Source: an uncultured Bacteroidota bacterium
GTDB taxonomy: Bacteria > Bacteroidota > Bacteroidia > Flavobacteriales > Flavobacteriaceae
Length of the DNA stretch: 64,000 nucleotides
Assembly (NCBI GenBank): GCA_902583445.1
Contig: CACHVZ010000006.1
Coordinates: 27,778-91,777, forward strand
Direction of reading: 5' to 3'
Part shown: positions 25,949 to 38,605 of the stretch, in pieces
How positions within the stretch are numbered: the stretch's first letter is position 1
Layout: the number at the start of each line of letters is the position of its first letter
The notes under the pieces: generated by a model
The model's input: only the letters and a program-made list of their open reading frames with translations
What the model was told of the DNA's origin: nothing
Databases searched by the model: none
Position numbers and translations under genes: made by a program

Positions 25949-28090
25949 ATGATTTTAAGGATTTTTGGATTTGTTGTATCAGGTATAATTTCACTTGTAA
26001 TTTATTTTGAAGTCTCAAACTTTAAATTTTCAAGTGACGAACCAAATAAAGATAGATTATTAGTTGATCTTGTCTCTTATGTTTTAGATAAGCTTCATTA
26101 TGATCCTAAAATAATTAATGATGATTTTTCGATAAAAGTATATGATGAATTTATTGAAGCTATAGATTCTCAGAAAAGGTTTTTTCTTGAGTCTGATATT
26201 GAGATGTTGTTAAATTATAGACTCCTTATTGACGATCAGATTAACTCTTCAGATATAACATTTTTTAACACTGCCTACGAAACATTAATAAATAGAATTA
26301 CTGAGGTTGAAGGATTTTATGAGGAAATCCTTGATGAACCTTTTAACTTCAATATTGATGAAGAGATTAGTCTTGACTATAAAAATTTAAACTATGCAAC
26401 AAATATTAATGATTTAAAAAATCTTTGGAGGAAAAGATTAAAGTTATCTGCTCTTGATGCATATGCTGCAAAAAAAGAAATAAATGATGACAAAAGTGAT
26501 TCAGAAAAAAGCCAAACCAAAACAGACGAAGAAATTGAAAATGAGTCTAGGTCTTCAATTGAAGATAACCTTAAAGATTTTTTCCAATTTACTAGTGAAC
26601 TAGAAAGATCTGATTGGTTCTCGATTTATCTGAACTCTATTGTTACTCAATATGATCCTCATACTACTTATTTAGCACCTGAGGCTAAGGAGGTTTTTGA
26701 TCAAAATATTTCTGGAAAGTTTCAAGGAATTGGTGCAAGATTATCAAAAACTAAACAACAAGTTGAAATCGTAGAGATAATTATTGGTGGTCCAGTCTGG
26801 AGGGATAACCTATTAAATGTTGGGGATATAATAATCTCTGTAGCTCAGTCAGAGGATGAAGAACCAATCGAAATATCATTGATGAAATTAAGTGATGCAA
26901 CTGATCTTATAAAAGGTGAAAAAGGAACAAAAGTTTATTTAACTGTTAAAAGAGTTGACGGTGGAGTAGAACAGGTAGTTGTTACCAGAGACGTTGTTGA
27001 ACTTGAAGAAACTTATGCAAAATCCTCAATAATAAATGATGATCTATCAAAATATGGACTAATAAATCTGCCTAGATTTTATGTTGATTTTGATGACTAT
27101 GGTGAGAGAAATGCTGCAATTGATTTAAAAAAAGAAATATTATATCTTAAATCCAAAGGTATTAATGGATTGATTTTAGATCTTAGAAATAATGGAGGTG
27201 GATCTCTTAAAACTGTAGTTGACATTACAGGATTTTTTATTGAAAAAGGTCCAGTTGTCCAAGTTAAAAGCATTGGTGGTAGAAAAGAGGTTTTAAGAGA
27301 TAATGATCCTTCTATATTGTGGGACGGTCCACTTGTTGTATTAGTTAATGAATTTTCTGCTTCTGCATCTGAAATTCTTGCTGCAGCTCTTCAAGACTAT
27401 AACAGAGCTATTATTTTAGGAAGTAAACAAACCTACGGAAAAGGAACTGTTCAGAATATTGTTGATTTAAATAACGTTATTTCAGGAAATACCTATGGTG
27501 ATTTAGGGTCTCTTAAAATTACAACAGATAAATTTTATAGGGTCAATGGTGGGTCTACTCAGCTAGAAGGAGTAAAGAGTGATATAATATTTCCCAACAG
27601 ATATTCTTACGTAGATATAGGAGAAAAAGATTTAGAAAATCCACTAAGTTGGGATAAAATTGGTCCAGCTAGGTATAATAACTCAGGTAAGATATTCAAC
27701 TATTCAAAGGTTATTTCTGATAGTAAAGAGAGAATAAATAATAATGAATATTTCACTGTAATTGATGAACACGCATCCTGGATTAAATCTCAACAAGATG
27801 ATAAGATAGTTTCTCTAGACTATCTTACATTTAAAGATAACTTAGAAAGTTCAAAATCTCAGAACAATAAATTAAAACGTATCGAAGAATTTAAATCGCC
27901 GTATATATTTCAATGGAATAATATTAATGAAAAAGAAGATAATTCATACAATGATGATATAAAAGAAAAAAGAGATAGATGGATTGAGTCTCTGAAAAAA
28001 GATATTTATGTCAATGAAGCAATGAATCTACTTAGGGATCTATCTTCTATAAAATCAAATGAAATTCTATCTCAAATAAATCTTGACTAA
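25949..28090 (+). CDS. carboxy-terminal processing peptidase (S41, Prc/Tsp-like)
   Basis: DPHTTYLAPEAKEVFDQNISGKFQGIGA, LDLRNNGGGSL, VLVNEFSASASEILAAALQDYNRAIILGSKQTYGKGTVQ. Confidence 0.93.
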   Translation: MILRIFGFVVSGIISLVIYFEVSNFKFSSDEPNKDRLLVDLVSYVLDKLHYDPKIINDDFSIKVYDEFIEAIDSQKRFFLESDIEMLLNYRLLIDDQINSSDITFFNTAYETLINRITEVEGFYEEILDEPFNFNIDEEISLDYKNLNYATNINDLKNLWRKRLKLSALDAYAAKKEINDDKSDSEKSQTKTDEEIENESRSSIEDNLKDFFQFTSELERSDWFSIYLNSIVTQYDPHTTYLAPEAKEVFDQNISGKFQGIGARLSKTKQQVEIVEIIIGGPVWRDNLLNVGDIIISVAQSEDEEPIEISLMKLSDATDLIKGEKGTKVYLTVKRVDGGVEQVVVTRDVVELEETYAKSSIINDDLSKYGLINLPRFYVDFDDYGERNAAIDLKKEILYLKSKGINGLILDLRNNGGGSLKTVVDITGFFIEKGPVVQVKSIGGRKEVLRDNDPSILWDGPLVVLVNEFSASASEILAAALQDYNRAIILGSKQTYGKGTVQNIVDLNNVISGNTYGDLGSLKITTDKFYRVNGGSTQLEGVKSDIIFPNRYSYVDIGEKDLENPLSWDKIGPARYNNSGKIFNYSKVISDSKERINNNEYFTVIDEHASWIKSQQDDKIVSLDYLTFKDNLESSKSQNNKLKRIEEFKSPYIFQWNNINEKEDNSYNDDIKEKRDRWIESLKKDIYVNEAMNLLRDLSSIKSNEILSQINLD

Positions 28091-29346
28091 CTTTCTTTTA
28101 ATCTACTCGAGTCAAAATTTAAATAAACAAAAAACATTAGGCTAAATATTAATAAGCTTGATCCACCATAACTTATAAATGGAAGTGGAATACCAATGGA
28201 AGGAATTAATCCAATTGACATGCCAACATTAAGAAAAAAGTGAAAAAATACTAGGCTTGCAAAACAATAAGAATAAATACGTCTAAAATGGTTTGGTTGC
28301 TTATCTGCCCTAATAATAATTCGAATTATTAGAAATGAAAAAATTATAATAGTAGTGAGGGTACCAATAAACCCCCATTCTTCTCCAATTGTGCTAAAAA
28401 TAAAATCAGTATGTTGTCTTGGAACAAAATTTCCTTTAGTTTGAGTTCCTTCTAAAAAACCAGTACCAAAAAATCCACCATTACTTAATGCAATTTTAGA
28501 TTGATTAATATTATAACCAATTCCACTAGTATCTATCTCTTTTCCAAGAACTAAATTTATTCTATCTCTATGCCTCTGCTCCAAGACATTCTCAAATAAA
28601 TAATTAGTTGAGAAGGAAATAGAAATTAATATGAAAAATGAAAATATATATTTAAGTAATGAAACTTTAATTTTTTTATTTCTTAAATAAATTAAATACG
28701 TTAAAAAAAATATTATTAGCATGGCTAAGCTTACAAGAAAATTGAATTTTAATGTCAGTAATAAAGTTGAAATAATATATAATCCAAAATAAAAATAATT
28801 AAGATTTAACCCTTCTCGAATAACTGGAAATATAAAAGCTAAAAAAATTAATGCTGAACCAGGATCAGGCTGAATTGTAGTTAAAATTAGAGGTACTAGT
28901 ATAATTATCAATACAATTAATATATCTCTGTTTTTCTTTAGATCTGTCTGAATGATACTTAAAAATTTTGATAAAAATAAAGCTGTCCCGAATTTTGCAA
29001 GTTCACTGGGTTGGAAACTAATTGGACCAAGTGCATACCATGATCTTGCTCCACCTCTTTCAGCACCAAAAATAAATAGACCAAGCAGAAGGATTATTGA
29101 TAAAAAATACACTATGGATACAGAATTATCAATAAACTTATTTCTTGTAAAAAGTATAAATATGAATGCAACAAGAGATAGAAAAAAAAATATTACTTGC
29201 TTTCCGACTATAGAGCTTAAATCTAACAAACCTACATAAGATCCACTAAAACTTGAGGAATAGATATTAACTATACCAAATGATACCAGACCGATATATA
29301 GACAAATAGAAACTAAATCATACTTTAATATTCCTAATCTATTCAT
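28087..29346 (-). CDS. rodA: rod shape-determining protein RodA
   Basis: ARSWYALGPISFQPSELAKFGTALFLS, QPDPGSALIF, RQHTDFIFSTIGEEWGF, PLPFISYGGSSLL. Confidence 0.95.
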   Translation of the reverse strand: MNRLGILKYDLVSICLYIGLVSFGIVNIYSSSFSGSYVGLLDLSSIVGKQVIFFFLSLVAFIFILFTRNKFIDNSVSIVYFLSIILLLGLFIFGAERGGARSWYALGPISFQPSELAKFGTALFLSKFLSIIQTDLKKNRDILIVLIIILVPLILTTIQPDPGSALIFLAFIFPVIREGLNLNYFYFGLYIISTLLLTLKFNFLVSLAMLIIFFLTYLIYLRNKKIKVSLLKYIFSFFILISISFSTNYLFENVLEQRHRDRINLVLGKEIDTSGIGYNINQSKIALSNGGFFGTGFLEGTQTKGNFVPRQHTDFIFSTIGEEWGFIGTLTTIIIFSFLIIRIIIRADKQPNHFRRIYSYCFASLVFFHFFLNVGMSIGLIPSIGIPLPFISYGGSSLLIFSLMFFVYLNFDSSRLKES

Positions 29347-31189
29347 TTATTATAAAATTTTGAAATTTATATGGCTTTTCATATTCAGCTAATAGGCTAC
29401 CATTTATCATTCTACTTTCTAGCCATTTTCTTTCAACATTTCCAGTTAAATATTTTTCTATAATAAGGCTGGCTATAGGAGCAGCCCATCTACTTCCCCA
29501 ATATCCATTTTCAACAAAAACTGAAACAACAATTTTTGGATCCTTTGCAGGTGCAAAAGCTATAAAAGTTGAATGATCAGTTAGTTGTTTTTTTTCACCT
29601 TCAATTAATATAAAGTTTTCTACAGTTCCAGTTTTTCCAGCTACATTAATATTTTTAATTTTAGCAATTCTTGCCGTACCTCTCTCCACAACATCAACCA
29701 TTCCATTAATTACTACCTCAAAGTTTTCTTTATCAATAGATGTGAGATTTTTTTCCAAACTAATATTTGCCTGATTATTAATTTTTTTTACGAAGTGAGG
29801 TTTATAAAAAAATCCACGATTTGCAATAGCAGATGCAAAATTGGCCATTTGAATAGGAGTTGTCAAAATTTCACCTTGACCAATAGAATTTGATATTGTT
29901 GTTGACGCACTCCATCGATTATTCCCATAAAATCTATTATAATAGTTAGACTCTGGAATAAAACCTTTTTTACCGATAGATAAATCATATCCAAGATAAT
30001 CTCCAAGTCCAAAACTCTTTATATGCTTACTCCAATTATCTAAACCTAGGCTAGGTGAATCATACTTGTCAATTATCATTTTGTAAGTTTTAGCAAAATA
30101 TGTATTACACGAGTTATAAATACCTTTTCTTAGATCACTGATTGTACCAAATTTGTTATGACAAGCCATAAAAGCATTCCTAGAGTAATAATGACCTGCG
30201 TTGCATGTAAAAGTAGTACTTTCATCAATTACCCCCTCTTGTAATCCAATTAACGCATTAAGTATTTTCATTGGAGATCCAGGCGAGTATTGAGCTTGCA
30301 AGGCTCTATCGAATAAGGGCTTGTTTATTGTATCGTTTAGTAAGCTTTGAAAATTAACACTTCTATTTTGACCTATAAATTGTTTAGACTGGTATGTTGG
30401 AGCACTAACTAATGTAAGTACCTCTCCAGAAGATGGCTCAATTGCAACAATTCCTCCTTTCTTATTTTTTAATAAACTTTCAGCATATTCTTGAAGTCTA
30501 ATATCAATAGTTAAAGTAATATTGTCGGCCTTTTTGGGCGGTATATCCTTTTTTGAATCATTATATGGGCCTATAATCCTATTAAATCTATCTTTCTGAA
30601 AATATCTCTTACCTTTAACTCCTCTTAATCTATCTTCATAATAGCTTTCAATACCTTGCTTACCAATCATCTCTCCCTTCTCATAATATGGATTAGAGAT
30701 TATATCATTTTGATCAACCTCACCTGTATAACCTATTACATTACTAGCAAAAGGTCTTATGTAATCTCTAACAGAATTTTTTCTAAGATAAAATCCATCA
30801 AATAGCCATATTTTCTCTTGTAAATAAGCATTTTTTTCTTTTGAAATCTGAGAGTGTATAACAGAAGGTAGTTTTGTGGAATATTTTCTTGCAGATGATA
30901 TTCTTTTAGATAATTCATTTTGTTCAATCCCGATTAAATTTGATAGTTGAACCGTATCAAATTCAACTGTATTTTCAGGTATAACAATCAACTCATACAT
31001 TGGTTGATTTGCTACTAATAATTCACCATTTCTATCAAAAATTAAACCCCTTTCTGGGTATACTGAAATTTCTTGTATTGCAAAATCTCTATCAAACGAA
31101 TCTCCAGAAAGCTGGATAGAAGCAAGCTGAATAACAAAAATTACAGAGCTAATTACAGTAATCCAAATTAAGAGATTCTTTCTTATCAT
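29339..31189 (-). CDS. mrdA: penicillin-binding protein 2
   Basis: YPERGLIFDRNGELLVANQPMYEL, YSPGSPMKI, NSCNTYF, VAGKTGTVENF. Confidence 0.95.
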   Translation of the reverse strand: MIRKNLLIWITVISSVIFVIQLASIQLSGDSFDRDFAIQEISVYPERGLIFDRNGELLVANQPMYELIVIPENTVEFDTVQLSNLIGIEQNELSKRISSARKYSTKLPSVIHSQISKEKNAYLQEKIWLFDGFYLRKNSVRDYIRPFASNVIGYTGEVDQNDIISNPYYEKGEMIGKQGIESYYEDRLRGVKGKRYFQKDRFNRIIGPYNDSKKDIPPKKADNITLTIDIRLQEYAESLLKNKKGGIVAIEPSSGEVLTLVSAPTYQSKQFIGQNRSVNFQSLLNDTINKPLFDRALQAQYSPGSPMKILNALIGLQEGVIDESTTFTCNAGHYYSRNAFMACHNKFGTISDLRKGIYNSCNTYFAKTYKMIIDKYDSPSLGLDNWSKHIKSFGLGDYLGYDLSIGKKGFIPESNYYNRFYGNNRWSASTTISNSIGQGEILTTPIQMANFASAIANRGFFYKPHFVKKINNQANISLEKNLTSIDKENFEVVINGMVDVVERGTARIAKIKNINVAGKTGTVENFILIEGEKKQLTDHSTFIAFAPAKDPKIVVSVFVENGYWGSRWAAPIASLIIEKYLTGNVERKWLESRMINGSLLAEYEKPYKFQNFIINE

Positions 31190-31191
31190 TT

Positions 31192-31692
31192 TTATTTATC
31201 AAAAATTAACATGGATATAATCCAAATAATTATAAAGTTAATAATTGAATTAATAAGAGTAAATAAAAATATAGTTAATGCAAATTCGAACTTAAAAAAG
31301 ATTAAAGAAAAATAAATTAATGAATGTAGAAATATAATAAGAAAGAAATATGTTACTCTGTTTGTTTGTTGTGTACCTCTTATCATTGCTAATGGTAATG
31401 TAGAGTTTACGCCAAATGAATATTTCTCTATTCTTTCTTTTAAATAACATACTGTAATTGAAGCTAAGGTATGTGCACCATAGGTTTGCAATGATAAATC
31501 AATTATAAGTCCAACTATAAATCCAAATAGTATTAAATATGTTTTATCATATGTTGTTTTATAAAGTATGAATAAAGAAACATATATAAATGTACTTACA
31601 GTTCCAAAAAGATTTATATGATTGAAAATCAATAATTGAGATAATACAATTAGTAATGATAGAAATAAATCTTTGACCAATTCTCTATTCAT
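31192..31692 (-). CDS. mreD: rod shape-determining protein MreD
   Basis: Small multi-TM protein between mreC and mrdA; GFIVGLIIDLSLQTYGAHTLASI. Confidence 0.85.
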   Translation of the reverse strand: MNRELVKDLFLSLLIVLSQLLIFNHINLFGTVSTFIYVSLFILYKTTYDKTYLILFGFIVGLIIDLSLQTYGAHTLASITVCYLKERIEKYSFGVNSTLPLAMIRGTQQTNRVTYFFLIIFLHSLIYFSLIFFKFEFALTIFLFTLINSIINFIIIWIISMLIFDK

Positions 31693-32488
31693 TTAATAAG
31701 GATTTAATTTCTTCATTATCAGTTCTCTGTAATATGTAAAGATTAGAAAGTGAAGAAAAGTCACTGAAAATAGATACATCGATAGAATAGTATCCCTCAA
31801 GTGACGTATTGTTGTAATCTTCTATTCTTCCAATCGGTATTCCCTTAGTAAAATAAAATGACATACCCCCGGTCACGATTGTATCTCCAATTTTAACTGA
31901 ACTACTTAGGGGAATATCATTTAGTTGAACAATTCTAGGATCTAAACCATTCCAACTTATTGATCCTATAGTAGAAGAGTTCTTCAAAATAGCATTTATT
32001 TTTAAATCTGTATTTAGTAATGAAACAATTGAAGAGTAATTATCTGTTATATTTTTTATAATTCCAACAACCCCTTTTGAAGATATAACTCCCATTTCTT
32101 TGGTTATTCCATCCATTTCTCCTTTATTGATTACTATAATATTTTTACTCTTGTTAATTGAGTTTAATATCACTTTTGCACTTATAGTTTTATCAGTTTT
32201 ACTCTCAGAAATATCTATGGTATCAGACTTATAAATAATTTGAGATTCATATTTTTTTAATTCTAGGTTTTCTTGAACTAACTTATTATTCTCTTGTATA
32301 AGATTAAAATAAGAATTTATGTATGAGTATATACTAGAAGTCGAACCTGAAATAAACGTTCCAATTTTTCCTAAACCAGAGTAATGAACTGAACTATTAT
32401 TGTATAAATAATTGAAAGTAACAAATGAAAGGAAAAGATATATAATTAAGTTCCTATTTTTAATTATGGAATTAATTATTGACTGCAT
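31685..32488 (-). CDS. mreC: rod shape-determining protein MreC
   Basis: N-terminal TM/coiled coil; NKGEMDGITKEMGVISSKGVVGIIKNI, DTIVTGGMSFYFTKGIPIGRI. Confidence 0.93.
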   Translation of the reverse strand: MQSIINSIIKNRNLIIYLFLSFVTFNYLYNNSSVHYSGLGKIGTFISGSTSSIYSYINSYFNLIQENNKLVQENLELKKYESQIIYKSDTIDISESKTDKTISAKVILNSINKSKNIIVINKGEMDGITKEMGVISSKGVVGIIKNITDNYSSIVSLLNTDLKINAILKNSSTIGSISWNGLDPRIVQLNDIPLSSSVKIGDTIVTGGMSFYFTKGIPIGRIEDYNNTSLEGYYSIDVSIFSDFSSLSNLYILQRTDNEEIKSLLNE

Positions 32489-32494
32489 TAAAAA

Positions 32495-33526
32495 TTATTT
32501 AATTAGAACAGACTTAAACTTTTCTATATTCTTCAGGGCAATTCCTGTTCCTCTAACTACTGCTTGAAGTGGATCTTCAGCAATATAAACAGGTAAATCA
32601 GTTTTCTTTGACAACCTTTCATCTAAGCCTCTAAGAAGTGCTCCTCCTCCAGCTAAATATATTCCTGTATTATAAATATCTGCTGCAAGTTCTGGTGGTG
32701 TTTGAGATAGAGTCTCCATGATTGAGTCCTCAATTCTAATTATAGATTTGTCAATTGCCTTTGCAACTTCTATGTATGATATTACCTTTTCTTTAGGTTT
32801 ACCGGATAAAAGATCTCTTCCTTGGACATGCATATCCTCAGGGTGATCATCTAAACTTTCAGTTACAGCCCCTACTTCAATTTTAATTTTTTCTGCTGTC
32901 CTATCACCTACATATAAATTATGTTTGGTCCTCATGTAGTATACTATATCATTGGTAAGCACATCACCAGCTACTTTCAAAGACTTTTCACAAACTATAC
33001 CTGATAGTGCTATAACAGCAATTTCAGTTGTTCCACCTCCTATGTCTACGACCATATTGCCTTTTGGTTTTACTATGTCAATTCCAATACCAATAGCTGC
33101 TGCCATTGGTTCATGAATCAGGTATACTTCTTTACCGTTAACTCTTTCCGCGGATTCTTTTACAGCTCTCATCTCAACTTCCGTAATCCCTGAAGGAATA
33201 CAAATTACCATTGTCAAAGAAGGTGAAAACCATCTTTTTTTTAGAGTAGGGATACTTCTAATTAACTCACTAATCATTTTTTCTGATGCCTCAAAATCAG
33301 CGATAACTCCATCTTTAAGAGGTCTAATTGTTTTGATGTTTTCGTGAGTTTTTCCTTGCATAAATTTTGCTTCTTCACCAATTGCTATTATTTTTTTTGT
33401 AGACCTATCCATTGCAACAATAGAAGGACTATTAATGACAACTTTATCATTATGAATAATTAAAGTGTTTGCTGTCCCAAGATCAATAGCTATTTCTTCT
33501 GTGAAAAATCCCATAATAGTTTGCAA
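32495..33526 (-). CDS. mreB: rod shape-determining protein MreB
   Basis: EEIAIDLGTANTLI, RPLKDGVIADFEASEKMI, MVVDIGGGTTEIAVIALSGI, IYLAGGGALLRGLD. Confidence 0.97.
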   Translation of the reverse strand: MQTIMGFFTEEIAIDLGTANTLIIHNDKVVINSPSIVAMDRSTKKIIAIGEEAKFMQGKTHENIKTIRPLKDGVIADFEASEKMISELIRSIPTLKKRWFSPSLTMVICIPSGITEVEMRAVKESAERVNGKEVYLIHEPMAAAIGIGIDIVKPKGNMVVDIGGGTTEIAVIALSGIVCEKSLKVAGDVLTNDIVYYMRTKHNLYVGDRTAEKIKIEVGAVTESLDDHPEDMHVQGRDLLSGKPKEKVISYIEVAKAIDKSIIRIEDSIMETLSQTPPELAADIYNTGIYLAGGGALLRGLDERLSKKTDLPVYIAEDPLQAVVRGTGIALKNIEKFKSVLIK

Positions 33527-33546
33527 AGTTAGTTAAATAATACCAA

Positions 33547-35058
33547 TTAATGTCTAAAATGTCTTATTCCTGAAAAAACCATAGACATCCCATTTTTATT
33601 ACAAAAATCAATGGAATCCTGGTCTTTGATTGAACCTCCTGGTTGAACAATCGAGTTTATATTATTTGCATGTGATATTTCAACACAATCAGAAAATGGA
33701 AAAAATGCGTCACTTGCTAAACAAGATTCATTTGGATCAAAACCAAATTTTTTAGATTTTTCAATTGCTTGATTTAATGCGTCAATTCTTGATACTTGTC
33801 CCATTCCGGATCCAATTAATTGTTTATTTTTTACAATTGCTATGCAATTGGACTTTGTATGCTTTACAATAATTGATGCTAATACAAGATCATCAGATTT
33901 TGTAGAATTTGGTGATATTTTTGTAACAACTTTAAAATCATCAAATTTTTCAATTTTATCATCTATATCTTGCTCAAGAATACCATTAAGACAAGATCGA
34001 GTTTGAAGTTTATTTTTTGGATAAGCTTTTAATTTTATGATTATTCTATTCTTTTTAGATTTTAATAAATCCAATGCACTCTCACTAAAATTAGGTGCAA
34101 TTAAAACTTCAAAGAATAGTTTATTAATCTCCTCAGCAACTTTTATATCAATAGCTTGGTTAGAAGTTAAAATTCCACCAAAAGCAGATACATTATCACA
34201 TGAAAGTGCATCTAAATAAGCGTCTAATACATTATCCCTTATAGCAACACCACATGGATTGTTATGCTTATGAATTAAAAAAACTGATTTTTTTGTTTCC
34301 AAGTCTTTAAGAAGTCCTATTGCTGAATCTATATCTAAAAGATTATTGTATGAAATATCTTTACCATGTATTTGTTCAAATATTTTGTTGATTTGCCCTA
34401 TAAATCTTCCACTTTGATGAGGATTTTCTCCATACCTTAACTCTTTTACAATATCCTTATCAGAAATTGTATCAATATTCTTATTATTTAAATAAGATGA
34501 AATCTTGTAATCATAATCTGAGCTTTTTTGGAATGCCTCAAATGCAAGTCTCTTTCTGTATTCTATATCTGTTTTACAATCATTCTTTAAAATACTGATC
34601 AGTTCATCGTATTGATCTTTAGATGAGATACATGCAACATTTTCATAATTTTTTGCTGCAGCTCTAATAAGAGAAACTCCCCCAATATCAATCTTTTCAA
34701 TTATATCCTCATGATTATTTGAGTTCTTAACAGTCTCTTCAAAAGGATATAGATCAACTATAACTAGATCTATATCAGGAATTTTATATTTTTTTGATTC
34801 ATCAGTGTCAGACTTTGAATTAGTTTTTAATATTCCGCCAAATATCTTAGGATGAAGAGTTTTTACTCTTCCATTTAAAATAGAGGGGTATGTTGTTAAG
34901 TCCTCTACTTTTTCAAGTTTAATACCCAGACTATTTATATAGTCATAAGTTCCTCCAGTAGAATATATTTTAACATTATTGTGTAAAAGAATTTGACATA
35001 AATGCTCAATTTTATTTTTATTAAAAACAGAAATCAATGCTGAAGAAATCTTTTTCAT
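33547..35058 (-). CDS. purH: bifunctional AICAR formyltransferase/IMP cyclohydrolase
   Basis: IYSTGGTYDYINSLGIKLEKVEDLT, GRVKTLHPKIFGGIL, LRYGENPHQSG, QPGGSIKDQDSIDFCNK. Confidence 0.96.
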   Translation of the reverse strand: MKKISSALISVFNKNKIEHLCQILLHNNVKIYSTGGTYDYINSLGIKLEKVEDLTTYPSILNGRVKTLHPKIFGGILKTNSKSDTDESKKYKIPDIDLVIVDLYPFEETVKNSNNHEDIIEKIDIGGVSLIRAAAKNYENVACISSKDQYDELISILKNDCKTDIEYRKRLAFEAFQKSSDYDYKISSYLNNKNIDTISDKDIVKELRYGENPHQSGRFIGQINKIFEQIHGKDISYNNLLDIDSAIGLLKDLETKKSVFLIHKHNNPCGVAIRDNVLDAYLDALSCDNVSAFGGILTSNQAIDIKVAEEINKLFFEVLIAPNFSESALDLLKSKKNRIIIKLKAYPKNKLQTRSCLNGILEQDIDDKIEKFDDFKVVTKISPNSTKSDDLVLASIIVKHTKSNCIAIVKNKQLIGSGMGQVSRIDALNQAIEKSKKFGFDPNESCLASDAFFPFSDCVEISHANNINSIVQPGGSIKDQDSIDFCNKNGMSMVFSGIRHFRH

Positions 35059-35080
35059 ATGAAGAAAACAAAAGTACAAA

Positions 35081-35106
35081 AAAAACCTGCTGAAAAGCAG
35101 GTTTTT
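35081..35106. terminator. terminator between groL and purH
   Basis: AAAAACCTGCT-GAAA-AGCAGGTTTTT. Confidence 0.85.
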
Positions 35107-35124
35107 ATATTTGTGGCTAATCTA

Positions 35125-36765
<1,641 letters not shown>

Positions 36766-36775
36766 TTAAGTTTAG

Positions 36776-37054
36776 TTATACAATTGCAAGAATATCACTT
36801 TCTTTCATTATTAAATAATCAACACCATCGTGTTGAAGCTCAGTTCCAGCATATTTTCCGTAAAGAACAATATCACCAGCTTTTAAAGTTACTGGGTTGT
36901 CTTTTGTTCCAGGTCCAGCTGCAACAATTTTTCCTCTTTGAGGTTTCTCTTTAGCAGTATCTGGAATAATAATCCCAGATGATGTAGTTGTTTCAGCTTC
37001 TGAAGGTTGAACTAAAACTCTATCTGCAAGTGGTTTAATATTAATTTTACTCAT
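36776..37054 (-). CDS. groS: co-chaperonin GroES
   Basis: [43 protein letters not shown]. Confidence 0.98.
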   Translation of the reverse strand: MSKINIKPLADRVLVQPSEAETTTSSGIIIPDTAKEKPQRGKIVAAGPGTKDNPVTLKAGDIVLYGKYAGTELQHDGVDYLIMKESDILAIV

Positions 37055-37134
37055 ATTTTTTATTTTAAAAATTTCACAAACTATGCCATATTATTTAAAA
37101 TACATGAAAAAGTCTTTTTTATGACATTTTGACA

Positions 37135-37479
37135 CTAATCATCTATGGTTTCAGAGGGAATCTCAGGAATATTTTGTTCTGGAATTTCTGGAATGGTTTG
37201 CTCAGGAATCGAATCATCAATTAGAATTGAATCAGAATTATCTGAATCATTCATTAATGTTACGTTTGAAATAAGAATCAAAACAAGAATAATTATAGCA
37301 AGAGCCCATGTACTTTTATCAAGAAAATCTGTGGTGCTTTTTACACCACCAATTTGTTGTTGCCCTCCACCAAAAGTCGAAGATAGACCTCCTCCTTTAG
37401 GGTTTTGAACCATAATCACAAGTATTAATAAAACACAAACAAATAAAATCAGCGATACTAATATCCAAAATGTTCCCAT
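37135..37479 (-). CDS. secG: preprotein translocase subunit SecG
   Basis: VMVQNPKGGGLSSTFGGGQQQIGGVKSTTDFLDKSTW. Confidence 0.93.
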   Translation of the reverse strand: MGTFWILVSLILFVCVLLILVIMVQNPKGGGLSSTFGGGQQQIGGVKSTTDFLDKSTWALAIIILVLILISNVTLMNDSDNSDSILIDDSIPEQTIPEIPEQNIPEIPSETIDD

Positions 37480-37481
37480 GA

Positions 37482-38087
37482 TTAATTATTATTTTTTTTT
37501 AAGTTTTTTATCCTTTCAATTTGGTCTGCAAAGAAACTACTTTTTTTTGGATATTTCAAGCCTAATATATTATATGCTTTTATCGCTTTATTATATTTTT
37601 TTTGATCAATATAAATTTTAGCGAGTGTCTCAGTAATTAGGTCATCCTTAATCTTTGAATCAGGGATAATTTCTAGATCAGGCTTATATTCGTTTTTTAT
37701 TTTAATTTTTGGAGAATTCTTTATGAATTTATCAATTAAATCAATTTTGTAATCCAAATTTGATTCACTTTTATTTATTACATCAAACCAATCTAAAAAA
37801 GAATATTTTTCAATTTTATCGACCTTCTTATTAATTACATTTTCTTCCTTTTCATATATCAATTTCCTTAATATAGACCTATTATGTGTTAAGATAGCAG
37901 TCTTTGGAAGTATTTCTTTGAATGAGTCTTTCCTCTGAACTTTAAGTGATTTTAAATAATAAGCTGATGCAGTTTGAAAGAATGGATATGCATTTAATAT
38001 TTCTTTTAAAAGTGAAGATGTTACTTGATCCAATGGATCAAATTCTTTTAAAATTTTTGAGAAAGAGTCTTTGGTTTTATTTACCAT
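37482..38087 (-). CDS. hypothetical protein (TPR-like C-terminus)
   Basis: Conserved-looking position between secG and lptE; LAKIYIDQKKYNKAIKAYNILGLKYPKKSSFFADQIERIKNL. Confidence 0.7.
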   Translation of the reverse strand: MVNKTKDSFSKILKEFDPLDQVTSSLLKEILNAYPFFQTASAYYLKSLKVQRKDSFKEILPKTAILTHNRSILRKLIYEKEENVINKKVDKIEKYSFLDWFDVINKSESNLDYKIDLIDKFIKNSPKIKIKNEYKPDLEIIPDSKIKDDLITETLAKIYIDQKKYNKAIKAYNILGLKYPKKSSFFADQIERIKNLKKNNN

Positions 38088-38605
38088 TTTGCTAAAGTTT
38101 CATTGAAAATATCTTGAGTTATTCTATCAAAAATATCTTTAAGTGCAGCATCTTTTACATCAAAAACTTGAAGATTACCAGGAAAATCAAAGTAAAATGA
38201 AAATCTTTTTTCTAAATTATCATTCTCATTTAAAACATTTTCATAACTAACCATAACAGCCATTGTTAACCTGTTCTGAGCAGCTTTGATCTCTGCGGTA
38301 GCAGCCATAGGGGTAACACTAAATTCAATAATTTCACCGCTGTAAATAATATCACCTCCTTCGTTAACAAGGTTAAGACTTGTTTGATTTAGAATTAAGT
38401 CTTGAAGAGCAATAGTAAAATCTCTATCAAGGCCTGGTTCGACTGTAGATCCAGGTTTTCCACCAGCAGTATTTTCAAAATAATCAACCTGAAAAGTTTC
38501 AACTCCTATTGGAATCGATGAGCCAGTAAAACTGTAAATTCCACATGAGAAACTTATTAATGAAAAACTAAAAAGTAAAAAATATTTTTTAAAATTCTGA
38601 AACAT
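38081..38605 (-). CDS. lptE: LPS assembly lipoprotein LptE-like
   Basis: LISFSCGIYSFTGSSIPIGVETFQVDYFEN; DLILNQTSLNLVNEGGDIIYSGEI. Confidence 0.8.
   Translation of the reverse strand: MFQNFKKYFLLFSFSLISFSCGIYSFTGSSIPIGVETFQVDYFENTAGGKPGSTVEPGLDRDFTIALQDLILNQTSLNLVNEGGDIIYSGEIIEFSVTPMAATAEIKAAQNRLTMAVMVSYENVLNENDNLEKRFSFYFDFPGNLQVFDVKDAALKDIFDRITQDIFNETLAKW

Noticed and set aside
37071-37090. TGGCATAGTTTGTGA upstream of groS resembling a sigma-54 -24/-12 promoter
   Set aside because: The -12 element does not match TTGC well, and the position is very close to the groS start codon; too weak to claim.
37145-37206. Tandem peptide IPEQTIPEIPEQNIPEIPSE at the SecG C-terminus
   Set aside because: Short low-complexity tail; no functional inference possible from sequence alone.
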